Shown in pieces: positions 15,537 to 22,896 of a stretch of 61,692 nucleotides of DNA. The notes under the pieces were generated by a model that was not told where the DNA came from, ran no database searches, and saw nothing but the letters and a program-made list of their open reading frames with translations. Numbering within the stretch: position 1 is the stretch's first letter; every line of letters begins with the position of its first letter. Origin of the DNA: Lachnospiraceae bacterium (GTDB lineage Bacteria > Bacillota > Clostridia > Lachnospirales > Lachnospiraceae); the NCBI GenBank assembly GCA_017938485.1, contig JAGBBM010000117.1, positions 1 to 61,692 of the forward strand, in the 5' to 3' direction. The position numbers were made by a program, and so were the translations under genes.

Positions 15537-15725
15537 TCATTTCACCTCCTTGAACTTTTGCTCAAATTCTTCCTGTTCCCTACAGAACAACCTGCCATCC
15601 TTTGAATATATAACGTACCGCTTTTCTTCACGGCCATTAGTACATTCAATCACGTCGCTGAACAAGACATAGTAAATATTACCTGTCTTTTGATGTACCA
15701 CTGGTACTGGTATTGTTTTCAGCAT
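15537..15725 (-). CDS. Small DUF1653-like protein
   Basis: The 62-residue protein contains VVHQKTGNIYYVLFSDVIEC followed by RYVIYSKDGRLFCREQEEF. This resembles DUF1653 proteins (a small beta fold: 'HxKtGxxYxVL ... VVYxxxdGxlwvRpxexF'). Their function is unknown. GGAGG lies ten bases before ATG. It overlaps the end of the HNH gene by 47 bases. Confidence 0.65.
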   Translation of the reverse strand: MLKTIPVPVVHQKTGNIYYVLFSDVIECTNGREEKRYVIYSKDGRLFCREQEEFEQKFKEVK

Positions 15726-16026
15726 AGGTGTATTCCTCCATCATTTCTAATACCTGTTTAATACGGTCAAGAACCTTTCGGTCCTTTTTGTACCACTTAA
15801 ACAACTCATGGATTGTCTCATGTGTCTTCTTGTTAAGAGGCATGAACTTATTCATATCACTCAAGTCATCATACCTATTTACATTAAGGTCAAGATGATG
15901 TAAGTTCCAGTTCTTTTCCAAAAACTGTTTGGTTATAAAGTCCTTTGATGTATGCAACCTGCACTTGGCCCGGAAAGCTTTCCATTTCTCAGACTTCCTG
16001 AACTTCTCACGCTGTGCTTTATTCAT
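15679..16026 (-). CDS. HNH-like endonuclease
   Basis: The 115-residue basic protein (MNKAQREKFRKSEKWKAF) contains NWNLHHLDLNVNRYDDLSD and, about 20 residues on, NKKTHETIHELF. This is the H-H...N...H arrangement of HNH nucleases. It may be a homing or recombination nuclease. The ATG at 16026 follows within five bases of the upstream stop. Confidence 0.7.
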   Translation of the reverse strand: MNKAQREKFRKSEKWKAFRAKCRLHTSKDFITKQFLEKNWNLHHLDLNVNRYDDLSDMNKFMPLNKKTHETIHELFKWYKKDRKVLDRIKQVLEMMEEYTYAENNTSTSGTSKDR

Positions 16027-16030
16027 TTAT

Positions 16031-16201
16031 TTATTTACCTTCCTTCCTTATTCTGTCACTCCAACTTCTCAAATAATCCTCTAGATCATCACTAATGATA
16101 TGCTCTTTTCCGTCCCATGCCTTAATAACATTATCAACAGAATGCCCACTAGCTTTTGCGATCTTAAAGAAGTCAATTGCTCGTATCAGAACTATTGTCA
16201 T
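16031..16201 (-). CDS. Small unknown protein (56 aa)
   Basis: It begins MTIVLIRAIDFFKIAKASG and ends with a basic helix. The ATG overlaps the stop of the upstream zinc-finger-like gene (ATGA) and has AGGAG nine bases upstream. A first helix plus KASGHSVDNVIKAW could be a short helical DNA- or protein-binding fold, but no family is recognised. Confidence 0.6.
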   Translation of the reverse strand: MTIVLIRAIDFFKIAKASGHSVDNVIKAWDGKEHIISDDLEDYLRSWSDRIRKEGK

Positions 16202-16365
16202 TTGTTTGCTCCTACATTTTCATATAGTTTAGGAAGCTCTCTATGTAGCTTCTTAAACAACTCAGACTTATTATGTTTACAAGATATACGATAGCATTCA
16301 TTACAATGGCAGACTGGGCAATTATACTGAGGTTCACTATCAGAATAGCCTGGGGTGTCCTTCAT
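16198..16365 (-). CDS. Small zinc-finger-like protein (55 aa)
   Basis: The peptide has a Cys/His cluster, YNCPVCHCNECYRISCKH, enough for one zinc site. It overlaps the next gene by ATGA. Its ATG lies within the end of the 30-residue gene upstream. Small zinc-binding proteins like this often bind host polymerase or nucleic acid; the role here is unknown. Confidence 0.55.
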   Translation of the reverse strand: MKDTPGYSDSEPQYNCPVCHCNECYRISCKHNKSELFKKLHRELPKLYENVGANK

Positions 16366-16432
16366 CCCATGTGGTATTATCCAGTGTAGTGATAAGCTGC
16401 TTTATTGCATCCAGCAACTCTTCTTCACGCAT
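16340..16432 (-). CDS. Very short peptide gene (30 aa)
   Basis: The peptide (starting MREEELLDAIKQLI) begins at an ATG overlapping the helicase stop (TAATG) with GGAGG eight bases upstream. It overlaps the zinc-finger-like gene by 26 bases. It could be a real micro-protein or serve mainly as a coupling leader. Confidence 0.4.
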   Translation of the reverse strand: MREEELLDAIKQLITTLDNTTWDEGHPRLF

Positions 16433-18294
16433 TACAATACCTCCATGATATTCTTGTCTCTGATATATTCAAGTAAGCCTTTTTTAAGCTTAAGTGAATC
16501 CATGATTAACTTGTCAACAGGGCATGACACATAGTCTATGTATGTACATGGATGTTTCTGTCCCATTCTGAATGTTCTAAATTCAGACTGCTGCCTTGCT
16601 TCCATACTAAATGTATTTGAATAATACAAAGTTGTATGAGCATTCTGCAAGTTAAAGCCACGAGATATTTTATTTATATTTGCAACCATAACATCATAAG
16701 TACCATTCTTAAACTCTTCAATAGAACCAACTTGCTTCCAGCCAGTGATCAAGCATGTTGAATATTTATCTTTCAACAAGTCATAGATCTTAGCAGCTTC
16801 AGCGCTGAATCTTGTCATGATGATCAAAGGCTTATCGCACTCTGCAACATCATTACATAGCATGTCAAGCTTTGGATTTGAATCACCAAGCCATACAACT
16901 TCATCAGGACCAATGTCATAATCATCAGACCAGCATGGTGCATCTTCATCGATCTCTTCTGTATGTCCCATGATAAATCCAGAACTGATCTGCTGCAACC
17001 TGAGACTGACAATCATCTTGTTCTTGGCTGTAGCAACATGATCATCATATTCTACTGACATGTCACGTTTCATAGCATTGTATGCTGCTTCCTGTGCAAC
17101 AGATAAACCAGGATTACGTACGATGTAATTCGTAGGTGGCATATCAACACAGTCAACAAGCTTAGCGAATACTGCGTTTGTCTTTAGCATTTCCTTAAGC
17201 TCTTCAGCATGTTTATATGGACCCATGAATCCCTGCTGATGCTTAACAACCATGTATGTATCTTCTGAACAACCGAACATAGCATAAGCTGTTGCAAAAT
17301 CATTACAACCATGAATAGCTTTCCAAGTATTCTCTGTCAAAAGAACTGACACCTGGCGTGAATCAAGATTCAACCTGGTATGCATTCCATAATAATTCTG
17401 GAATGAGTAGTAGTTCCTGCCAAAGAAGTTAGGTTGCACGAACTCCATTATTGCCCAAAGATCCATAGGACCATTAGTAACCGGAGTACCTGTCAATACT
17501 AACCTTACTTGTGTATTAGGTTTCTTTTCAGAAGATCTAATAGTCTTACCACGCTTTATAACATCATTGAATTCATAAAGCATACGCTGGGATCTCTTGC
17601 TTGTCGGGTTCTTGATGCTTGTTGCTTCATCAAGAATGATTGCTGTATTATTATCATTTACCCATTCAACAATGTCTTCCCACTTATGTGGCTGTGAGAA
17701 TGTATCAATGTTAACACAAACAATATGCAGCTTGTCATCGTTTTCAAATTCATAGAAAACCTTCTGACCACCACGTCCACCAACTATCTGACCAACACAT
17801 TCAATCTTCTCTTGAGCAAGTAACCTGGAGAGCACTGAATTATCATCACAGAGATCATCGAACCATTGCTTGTGAACATCATTAGGTGCAACAATAAGCA
17901 GTGAATCAATTACACCATCATGATACTTATCAGCAATTATTGACATAGCAGTAACAGACTTGCCACATCCCATTTCAAAGAACAAAGCAATGGCATTCTT
18001 GTCCCTAAAGAATTCCCTTGCCTGATTCTGATGTTCAAACAGTTCAAGCTGTGGGATCTCTTCACGTTCGCTTACTTCCTTATCGATGTGACCATTCACA
18101 ATCTTAGGTAGCTTAGGTTTAATGGCTACAGCTTTACCTGGCTCAGGGATTGCTACATTAATTTCCCTTTTAATAAAACCTGGGCATGAATAAAGGGCTG
18201 CTACCCATTGATTATGAAGGTCACATAAACCTTCTTTGTCAGCATTACAATGCTCATTGTCTCTATGCTGACAGAACACACAATAATTACTCAC
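16432..18294 (-). CDS. SNF2/DEAD-type helicase or translocase
   Basis: The 620-residue superfamily II ATPase has an N-terminal Cys/His-rich stretch (YCVFCQHRDNEHC), Walker A EMGCGKS near residue 108, DEAT box IILDEATSIKN near 222, motif III VLTGTPVTNGPMDLW near 271 and C-terminal motif VI RTFRMGQKHPCTYID. Such phage proteins are UvsW-like or SNF2-like translocases used in recombination, fork reversal or replication restart. The start is GTG 18294, which overlaps the upstream stop by 8 bases. Confidence 0.9.
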   Translation of the reverse strand: MSNYCVFCQHRDNEHCNADKEGLCDLHNQWVAALYSCPGFIKREINVAIPEPGKAVAIKPKLPKIVNGHIDKEVSEREEIPQLELFEHQNQAREFFRDKNAIALFFEMGCGKSVTAMSIIADKYHDGVIDSLLIVAPNDVHKQWFDDLCDDNSVLSRLLAQEKIECVGQIVGGRGGQKVFYEFENDDKLHIVCVNIDTFSQPHKWEDIVEWVNDNNTAIILDEATSIKNPTSKRSQRMLYEFNDVIKRGKTIRSSEKKPNTQVRLVLTGTPVTNGPMDLWAIMEFVQPNFFGRNYYSFQNYYGMHTRLNLDSRQVSVLLTENTWKAIHGCNDFATAYAMFGCSEDTYMVVKHQQGFMGPYKHAEELKEMLKTNAVFAKLVDCVDMPPTNYIVRNPGLSVAQEAAYNAMKRDMSVEYDDHVATAKNKMIVSLRLQQISSGFIMGHTEEIDEDAPCWSDDYDIGPDEVVWLGDSNPKLDMLCNDVAECDKPLIIMTRFSAEAAKIYDLLKDKYSTCLITGWKQVGSIEEFKNGTYDVMVANINKISRGFNLQNAHTTLYYSNTFSMEARQQSEFRTFRMGQKHPCTYIDYVSCPVDKLIMDSLKLKKGLLEYIRDKNIMEVL

Positions 18295-18820
18295 TGTTAC
18301 ATAACCTCCTGAATTCCGATTCCGGTACTAAGCCTCTCGGAATATAGTAAACCTTTCTAGGGTTCTTACTGCTGCCACACATTACATAGTATAACCCACC
18401 AATATTACAAATACCATAAAGAGTATCTGATAGAGTGAGCTGCTGTAATGTCTCAAGAGTTACTGCTGCTTCGGGATCTGTACCAGGATCTACCTTAACA
18501 AGCTCCTGCTCTTCAGGTTCTTCGACAAGATTCTCGGATACCTGAGGGTGACTGATCACTTCTGACTTCTCTTTCTTAACCCTGGGCTTTGAGTCATAGC
18601 CTCTGTACTGTTTGTACAAGGCCTTCTCTTCATCAGTAAAGAGACGGTAAACAATCTTCAGTAACTGATTACCATCCGCTGATGCAACCTGTGGCCAAAT
18701 AAACTTTCCATCTTTTAATTCGCACTCTATTACACGTGGAGTGTCGACAGAAAGATCTTCACCATTACTAGGATCTCTGAAATATCCTGAGCTATTTCCG
18801 TACGCTGGGTCTACTGTCAT
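18287..18820 (-). CDS. Unknown acidic protein upstream of helicase
   Basis: The 177-residue protein has a linker rich in Glu, Lys and Pro in its middle (ISHPQVSENLVEEPEEQELV) and a C-terminal segment SDTLYGICNIGGLYYVMCG. No family is recognised. It overlaps the helicase start, so it could be a partner of it. Confidence 0.7.
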   Translation of the reverse strand: MTVDPAYGNSSGYFRDPSNGEDLSVDTPRVIECELKDGKFIWPQVASADGNQLLKIVYRLFTDEEKALYKQYRGYDSKPRVKKEKSEVISHPQVSENLVEEPEEQELVKVDPGTDPEAAVTLETLQQLTLSDTLYGICNIGGLYYVMCGSSKNPRKVYYIPRGLVPESEFRRLCNSE

Positions 18821-18980
18821 TGCTTACCTCCCAAGCATGCTTTACTTTCCTGGTTCTTGAATAACCACAATTGTTACATGCGATTATCTTATGGCTGTCA
18901 TTCATGCCATAGATCTCATGCAGCTTATAGCCACAATTTGGGCATTGCTTAAACCCGTTACTGAACTTACTGTATGCCAT
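18792..18980 (-). CDS. Zinc-ribbon protein (62 aa)
   Basis: Two CxxC pairs, CPNCGYKLH and IACNNCGYSRTRK, form a classical zinc ribbon of the kind used in nucleic-acid or polymerase binding. The start at 18980 (MAYSKFSNG) is preceded by GGAGG; the longer frame to 19067 lacks a site. It overlaps genes on both sides and ends with TAG. Confidence 0.75.
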   Translation of the reverse strand: MAYSKFSNGFKQCPNCGYKLHEIYGMNDSHKIIACNNCGYSRTRKVKHAWEVSNDSRPSVRK

Positions 18981-19266
18981 GTCTTCCCTCCTTACATTTA
19001 ATATTAAGCTTCTTACAATATCTGTAAATAGTAGACCGTGATATACTGAATTCATCACAAGTCTCATTGACTGTGTGATCCTTTACAAAAGCAATAAACT
19101 TTTCTGCAGGTGGTATGTGACCATACTTGCTCCTTGCAAAGCTAATACCATTGTTACAGTACCATACCTTTGCATACCCAGTTGTGTAACCAAACTTTTT
19201 GGCCCATTCAACTGGGTGATGGTTCATTGCAAAAGCATAACATGCTTCATACTGCTTTCCGTTCAT
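18967..19266 (-). CDS. HTH protein, candidate transcription regulator
   Basis: The 99-residue protein ends in a helix-turn-helix of the sigma4/Hin-recombinase type: TVNETCDEFSISRSTIYRYC (residues 65-84), followed by a basic tail KKLNIKCKEGRHG. The N-terminal half contains EWAKKFGYTTGYAKVWYC, perhaps a second HTH-like helix pair. It is the clearest DNA-binding regulator in the early block and a candidate for recognising the TTTAGCTAAA or TATACATTCA elements; this link is inference. GGAGG lies seven bases before the ATG. Confidence 0.75.
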   Translation of the reverse strand: MNGKQYEACYAFAMNHHPVEWAKKFGYTTGYAKVWYCNNGISFARSKYGHIPPAEKFIAFVKDHTVNETCDEFSISRSTIYRYCKKLNIKCKEGRHGIQ

Positions 19267-19580
19267 CCTGTTACCTCCTCTGATTCATATCCGTCTGCCA
19301 TTATGAAAACCGGATAATCATCACCCCTGTATTTAATACCTGTTATATGTTGTCTTACGTTCCTGTCATCCAGAAACATAAGATGCTGCCAGTTTTCAGA
19401 AAGCTCATTAAAGTGAAGACCATCATAAGTAATGTCAAGTATTACATCATCAGTTTCTTCCAACTCTTCAGGTTTATACAATCCTGCTGTCGTAAGCAAC
19501 TGACCTGCAAACTCATCCAATAACTTCACAAATTTCGTCTGGCCCTTGACTTGGTATACTTTCTCCAATCTGACCTCCAT
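19263..19580 (-). CDS. Unknown acidic protein (105 aa)
   Basis: The protein is acidic in its middle (KPEELEETDDVILDITYD). ATG 19580 has AAGGA eight bases upstream but gives a 68-base overlap with the dCMP deaminase gene; a GTG at 19529 would shorten the overlap. The end overlaps the HTH gene by ATGA. No family is recognised. Confidence 0.65.
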   Translation of the reverse strand: MEVRLEKVYQVKGQTKFVKLLDEFAGQLLTTAGLYKPEELEETDDVILDITYDGLHFNELSENWQHLMFLDDRNVRQHITGIKYRGDDYPVFIMADGYESEEVTG

Positions 19581-19980
19581 CTACAAGATCCTTATACGTA
19601 CTAAATGTTGCACGGTAACCAATACCATAATATATAGTCTTGATACCTGCTTCAATCAATAGCTTCATACATGTCTCGCACGGCTCAACTGTTACATAAG
19701 CTGCTATCTGATCTATGAAGATTGTTCCAGTTGCATACAACCTAAGAAACTGAATCAATGCAATCCATTCAGCATGCAGCTCATACCTCATGTGTATATC
19801 ATGGTGATTCTTAAGATCAAAGTTCCTACATTCAGGACAACCTGAGAGTGATCTGTTATATCCAGTACTATATACTTTGCCTGTTTCTTTATTAAAGATA
19901 ACACATCCGACATTCAGCTTGATACATTTAGAATGTCCAGCTACTTTGTTTGCCAGGTCTACAATATTTTTCTTTAACAT
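19513..19980 (-). CDS. Deoxycytidylate (dCMP) deaminase
   Basis: The 155-residue enzyme converts dCMP to dUMP, the substrate of the phage ThyX. Zinc-site motifs are ELHAEWIAL near residue 71 (HAE) and EPCETCMKLLIEAGI near 99 (PCxxC). The inserted segment GYNRSLSGCPECRNF may bind a second zinc or the allosteric nucleotide, as in T4 dCD-type enzymes. Confidence 0.92.
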   Translation of the reverse strand: MLKKNIVDLANKVAGHSKCIKLNVGCVIFNKETGKVYSTGYNRSLSGCPECRNFDLKNHHDIHMRYELHAEWIALIQFLRLYATGTIFIDQIAAYVTVEPCETCMKLLIEAGIKTIYYGIGYRATFSTYKDLVDGGQIGESIPSQGPDEICEVIG

Positions 19981-20183
19981 ATTAATGTACCTCCTCTACC
20001 TTGTATCTTATTACCAGTAGGATCTGTGTTTCTTCTGTGGAGTTCAAGATCTAGCCTACATAACTCACGAAGATCCTCTGCCCATTCAGATTCCTGAAAC
20101 CATTTATCACACCTACTTGAGGTTAAGATAGCTGCTGCTAACTTAGCATAACCATCGTGATACTTGTTACATACATTTGCCAC
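19974..20183 (-). CDS. Small unknown protein (69 aa), GTG start likely
   Basis: The frame can start at ATG 20189, directly abutting AGGAG, or at GTG 20183, six bases after it and overlapping the upstream TAG; GTG is preferred. The sequence (CNKYHDGYAKLAAAILTSSR and so on) is helical with no known family. Its end overlaps the dCMP deaminase start. Confidence 0.6.
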   Translation of the reverse strand: MANVCNKYHDGYAKLAAAILTSSRCDKWFQESEWAEDLRELCRLDLELHRRNTDPTGNKIQGRGGTLIC

Positions 20184-20929
20184 TACCATCTCCTATATCT
20201 AGAAACTTTATCATACCAGTAATAATTTTCTCTATTGTATCTTGGATCATATTGTCCTGACTTTCCCCATACAGACCACATGTCATGCATGCCTTTTGGA
20301 TATGTTTCAGACCAGGGATCATAATATATTCCGTTTATCTTAACAAAGTAATGATTAAACCCAAAAGGATTCTCCCAGTTCTGGATCATCAGACAAGGTA
20401 TTCCCGGGTATTTTCTATCCCATAAATGCTTGAACTCTACAGCTCTATCTAAACAAGTAAGCCTACCATTATGATCAATGTCATAAAGTAATGGCTGCAG
20501 CTCAAGTATTGTTTCATGAACCATTTGCTCTATGTCGTAACCGTAAACTGGTGATGTATCATTTGGTAAGAACTGCGGTGGGAACGGAGGCTGTATAATA
20601 AGAGATAATAATATTATGGTTATTAAAGTACAGATCAGCCAGATCTTAAAGTACTTCCGCTTAAGAACCTTGTATGGTAAGAAAGGATCTGGATCTACCA
20701 TGTAAGTAGCAAACAAACGTGCAGCCCTTGTATCAACACGCATCCTATCATATTCATTCATCTGCTCGTAACAAGTCTCAAGCTTCTGAAACATAGGAAG
20801 TTTCTCTGCTTCTTTATCTTGATGGTAATAATGGTATACCATAAGACGAGCCTTAACATCTGCAAGTTCATTAACCGCTATGTCAGTGAAGGTCTGGTCT
20901 TTAATTACAATCTTTTCTTCTCTATACAT
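20183..20929 (-). CDS. Membrane-anchored transglutaminase-like protein
   Basis: The 248-residue protein has a soluble N-terminal helical part, one transmembrane segment (residues 94-112) and a C-terminal domain with the transglutaminase/cysteine protease order Cys159 (GRLTCLDRA), His193 (GFNHYFVKI) and Asp204 (YYDPW). The Cys lies inside a sequence that also fits an EF-hand-type calcium loop (residues 150-161). With the catalytic domain outside the inner membrane, it could crosslink or cleave cell-envelope proteins. It has its own TTTAGCTAAA-type promoter and GGAGG. Confidence 0.75.
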   Translation of the reverse strand: MYREEKIVIKDQTFTDIAVNELADVKARLMVYHYYHQDKEAEKLPMFQKLETCYEQMNEYDRMRVDTRAARLFATYMVDPDPFLPYKVLKRKYFKIWLICTLITIILLSLIIQPPFPPQFLPNDTSPVYGYDIEQMVHETILELQPLLYDIDHNGRLTCLDRAVEFKHLWDRKYPGIPCLMIQNWENPFGFNHYFVKINGIYYDPWSETYPKGMHDMWSVWGKSGQYDPRYNRENYYWYDKVSRYRRW

Positions 20930-20938
20930 ATTACCTCC

Positions 20939-20979
20939 ATTATATAGTGAAAATAAAATTATTAAAACTTTTAGCTAAA
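20939..20979 (-). promoter_or_regulatory. Leftward promoter, TTTAGCTAAA type
   Basis: TATAAT (20939-20944) lies exactly 25 bases from TTTAGCTAAA (20970-20979). The predicted start is only about two bases before the ATG at 20929, so transcripts from it would start inside or after the GGAGG, giving an almost leaderless mRNA; transcripts from farther upstream would keep the site. Confidence 0.7.
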
Positions 20980-21063
20980 CTAAAAACGCCAGTGTATATA
21001 AGCAGCTACCGCAAGACAAACAATTACTATAGCTGCCCCCAAGCGGTAACACAAGGTCTTCAT
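20980..21063 (-). CDS. Very small membrane peptide (27 aa)
   Basis: The peptide (MKTLCYRLGAAIVIVCLAVA and seven more residues) is a single hydrophobic helix. A weak GGGG site lies upstream, and it ends with TAG at the edge of the promoter palindrome. It is plausible as a small membrane protein but could be chance. Confidence 0.35.
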   Translation of the reverse strand: MKTLCYRLGAAIVIVCLAVAAYIHWRF

Positions 21064-21088
21064 AGTAAAACCCCAAGAGACATTATGC

Positions 21089-21409
21089 TCATAGCTTTAT
21101 CCCTGCCTCCTTGCACCTTTTGATCTGCTCTTCGTCTAGCTTAGATACAAATTCATTACAAGCCGTTATATAGAAGAATGTAACGTTAGGTCCCTGCTTA
21201 ACAATAAAGCCTACACTGAAAGTAAAGGTACCATAACTTACAACTGTAAACCCTTTGCCTTCATACTTCTGGCACTGCTCTTTGCACTGATGATAAGCAA
21301 GCTCTTTGTATTCAAACGGCTTTTTATAGCAGTCATACAACGTACGTGGGCCGGTTGTCAGGTGAGCCTGGATAAACATATCGAAGTTACGTGTGTCTCT
21401 CTTGTTCAT
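21089..21409 (-). CDS. Unknown protein (106 aa)
   Basis: It has mixed alpha/beta sequence with three Cys in the middle (YHQCKEQCQKYEGKG) and no recognised family. Its ATG overlaps the upstream stop (TAATG), with GAGG eight bases before. Confidence 0.7.
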   Translation of the reverse strand: MNKRDTRNFDMFIQAHLTTGPRTLYDCYKKPFEYKELAYHQCKEQCQKYEGKGFTVVSYGTFTFSVGFIVKQGPNVTFFYITACNEFVSKLDEEQIKRCKEAGIKL

Positions 21410-22065
21410 TATTCATACCTCATTACAGTTTTCTTCTTAGAAGGATTCTTTTTAATCCAATCATCCAGCAGCTTTATAATAGATTCAGGTACTGTGAAGT
21501 TATTACCGAGATCACAATTTGATCCCCAAGCCCAGTATACAAGATCTGTACTTTGATCATCATTATCCCAGTCATAATAATTAACAAAGCATACATACCT
21601 ATCAGTATCAGAGCAATCTGTCAATTCACAATCAAAACCCTTATAGTTAAAGATATAAAGACCATTCCATTTTTCTTTCATCCTAGGTATACTAGTGCCT
21701 AATGTATAACAGTTTACTGGATGATCAAACACTATACTTTTTTGTTCTGTAACTTTACCGTCTACATGACACCAAACATGTTTTTCTTCAAAGATAGCTT
21801 TGGCAAAGTCATAGAACTCAGAACCTCTGCTGTGCAGCATATATACAAAAGGAACATCTGTTATGAATCCTGTATCAGTCTTAACTGTAAAACGATTAGG
21901 CAGTGTTTTCGGTTGTATCGCAGTTACTATACATGCTAACCGTGTTTTAGCATCTGCAACCTTTTGATAAATCTCAGCTGCTGTGGTTCCAGTAAAAACA
22001 ATATCACCAACCTTAACATTATCAGCATCAAATGCTGTACATACCTGTGTGTAATCAAAGTCCAT
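21409..22065 (-). CDS. Unknown protein (218 aa)
   Basis: The protein begins MDFDYTQVCTAFDADN; this start follows GGAGG, and an ATG four codons upstream is inside the site. An early segment (VKVGDIVFTGTTAAEI) looks like a small beta-barrel, and the rest is aromatic and acidic. No family is recognised. It lies directly downstream of the terminator at 22083-22121. Confidence 0.7.
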   Translation of the reverse strand: MDFDYTQVCTAFDADNVKVGDIVFTGTTAAEIYQKVADAKTRLACIVTAIQPKTLPNRFTVKTDTGFITDVPFVYMLHSRGSEFYDFAKAIFEEKHVWCHVDGKVTEQKSIVFDHPVNCYTLGTSIPRMKEKWNGLYIFNYKGFDCELTDCSDTDRYVCFVNYYDWDNDDQSTDLVYWAWGSNCDLGNNFTVPESIIKLLDDWIKKNPSKKKTVMRYE

Positions 22066-22082
22066 AATTTCCTCCATACAAA

Positions 22083-22121
22083 TAATAATAAAAGCCCCAA
22101 AGGCTTTTAACCTTTAGGGCT
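22083..22121 (-). terminator. Intrinsic terminator after the coiled-coil gene
   Basis: Read leftward, an 11-bp stem (AGCCCTAAAGG with CCTTTGGGGCT, one wobble) with a 7-base loop is followed by TTTTATTATTATT. It lies 20 bases after the stop of the 22141 gene and makes that gene a monocistronic unit. Confidence 0.85.
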
Positions 22122-22140
22122 AACCAGAGCTGAGGGCGAC

Positions 22141-22608
22141 TTAGAGCTTTTCGATTGTGTATGTTGATTCAAACATATTTGCGCCAGCATCGAACTTGAC
22201 AATGATTCCCTTCTCTGCCCACTTCTTAACGTAGGCATCGAAGTCTGCCTTACCCTTGAGGGTTTTCTTCATGTAATCCATAAGAGTGATCTTGTCACCG
22301 ACTTTCGGATTATCACCAAATACTTTGTTGAAGAAGCTCTGTCCACCACCAGCTGCAGGTGCTGCAAGAACTGCGTCTGCCCAAGCTACAAGTTTAGCTC
22401 CAAACTTTACATTCGGATTGTCCTTGATTGCCTGCTTCAATTCCTTTGCTGCTTCGACTGCCTGTTCACGAAGGTTCTTTACCTTTTCTGTGTGACGTTT
22501 TGCAGCTTCATTCTTCTTTGCCTTCTGTTCAGCTGTAAGCTCTGCCTTCTTTACCTGTGCTGCTTCGTTCTTCTGAACCTGTCCCTTAACTTCTGCAACC
22601 TTTTCCAT
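22141..22608 (-). CDS. Basic coiled-coil protein, monocistronic, probably abundant
   Basis: The 155-residue protein has an N-terminal half that is a long Lys/Ala/Glu-rich helix (AELTAEQKAKKNEAAKRHTE). Its C-terminal half (KVGDKITLMDYMKKTLKGKA, then WAEKGIIVKFD) looks like a small winged or helical domain. It sits alone between its own TTTAGCTAAA-type promoter and an intrinsic terminator, with a two-hairpin leader, which suggests high expression and perhaps a DNA-binding or nucleoid-like role. The start at 22608 (MEKVAEVKG) follows AAGGAG; an upstream ATG at 22662 has no site. Confidence 0.75.
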   Translation of the reverse strand: MEKVAEVKGQVQKNEAAQVKKAELTAEQKAKKNEAAKRHTEKVKNLREQAVEAAKELKQAIKDNPNVKFGAKLVAWADAVLAAPAAGGGQSFFNKVFGDNPKVGDKITLMDYMKKTLKGKADFDAYVKKWAEKGIIVKFDAGANMFESTYTIEKL

Positions 22609-22621
22609 AGGTCTTGCTCCT

Positions 22622-22670
22622 TGGGCTTTTTGCCCATATAAATTAATTTGAATGAATCTCAAGATTCATT
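22622..22670 (-). promoter_or_regulatory. Leader with two hairpins
   Basis: AATGAATC/GATTCATT (22651-22670) begins about five bases from the predicted transcript end, and TGGGC-TTTTT-GCCCA (22622-22636) lies just before the ribosome site. The arrangement mirrors the leader at 10279-10330 and is likely to stabilise the mRNA. Confidence 0.6.
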
Positions 22671-22681
22671 TTACATTATTA

Positions 22682-22722
22682 ATTATAAAATAAAAAACTT
22701 TTAATTTTTAACTTTAGCTAAA
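22682..22722 (-). promoter_or_regulatory. Leftward promoter, TTTAGCTAAA type
   Basis: TATAAT (22682-22687) is exactly 25 bases from TTTAGCTAAA (22713-22722). It drives the monocistronic 22141 gene. Confidence 0.75.
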
Positions 22723-22764
22723 GATTAAAAATATTTTTATTTTATCCAGCGACAACTCCCATCT

Positions 22765-22882
22765 ATTATATGAATGTATATTTTTTCAGTTTAGCTAAAT
22801 CAAATTTTAATTCAGAATGAAATAATTTTTTATATTTGACATTCAAATGACTTTAGCTAAACTGATTTTATATACATTCACA
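22765..22882. promoter_or_regulatory. Regulatory region with long imperfect inverted repeat
   Basis: Segment 22769-22799 and segment 22852-22882 are inverted copies (26 of 31 bases match), each made of a TTTAGCTAAA box and a TATACATTCAYA element, separated by 52 bases. A TATAAT (22765-22770, leftward) lies 19 bases from the inner box. The region between the stop of the nuclease gene and the 22141 gene holds no ORF. It looks like a multi-site operator. Confidence 0.65.
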
Positions 22883-22896
22883 GACTTAACTTGTTG

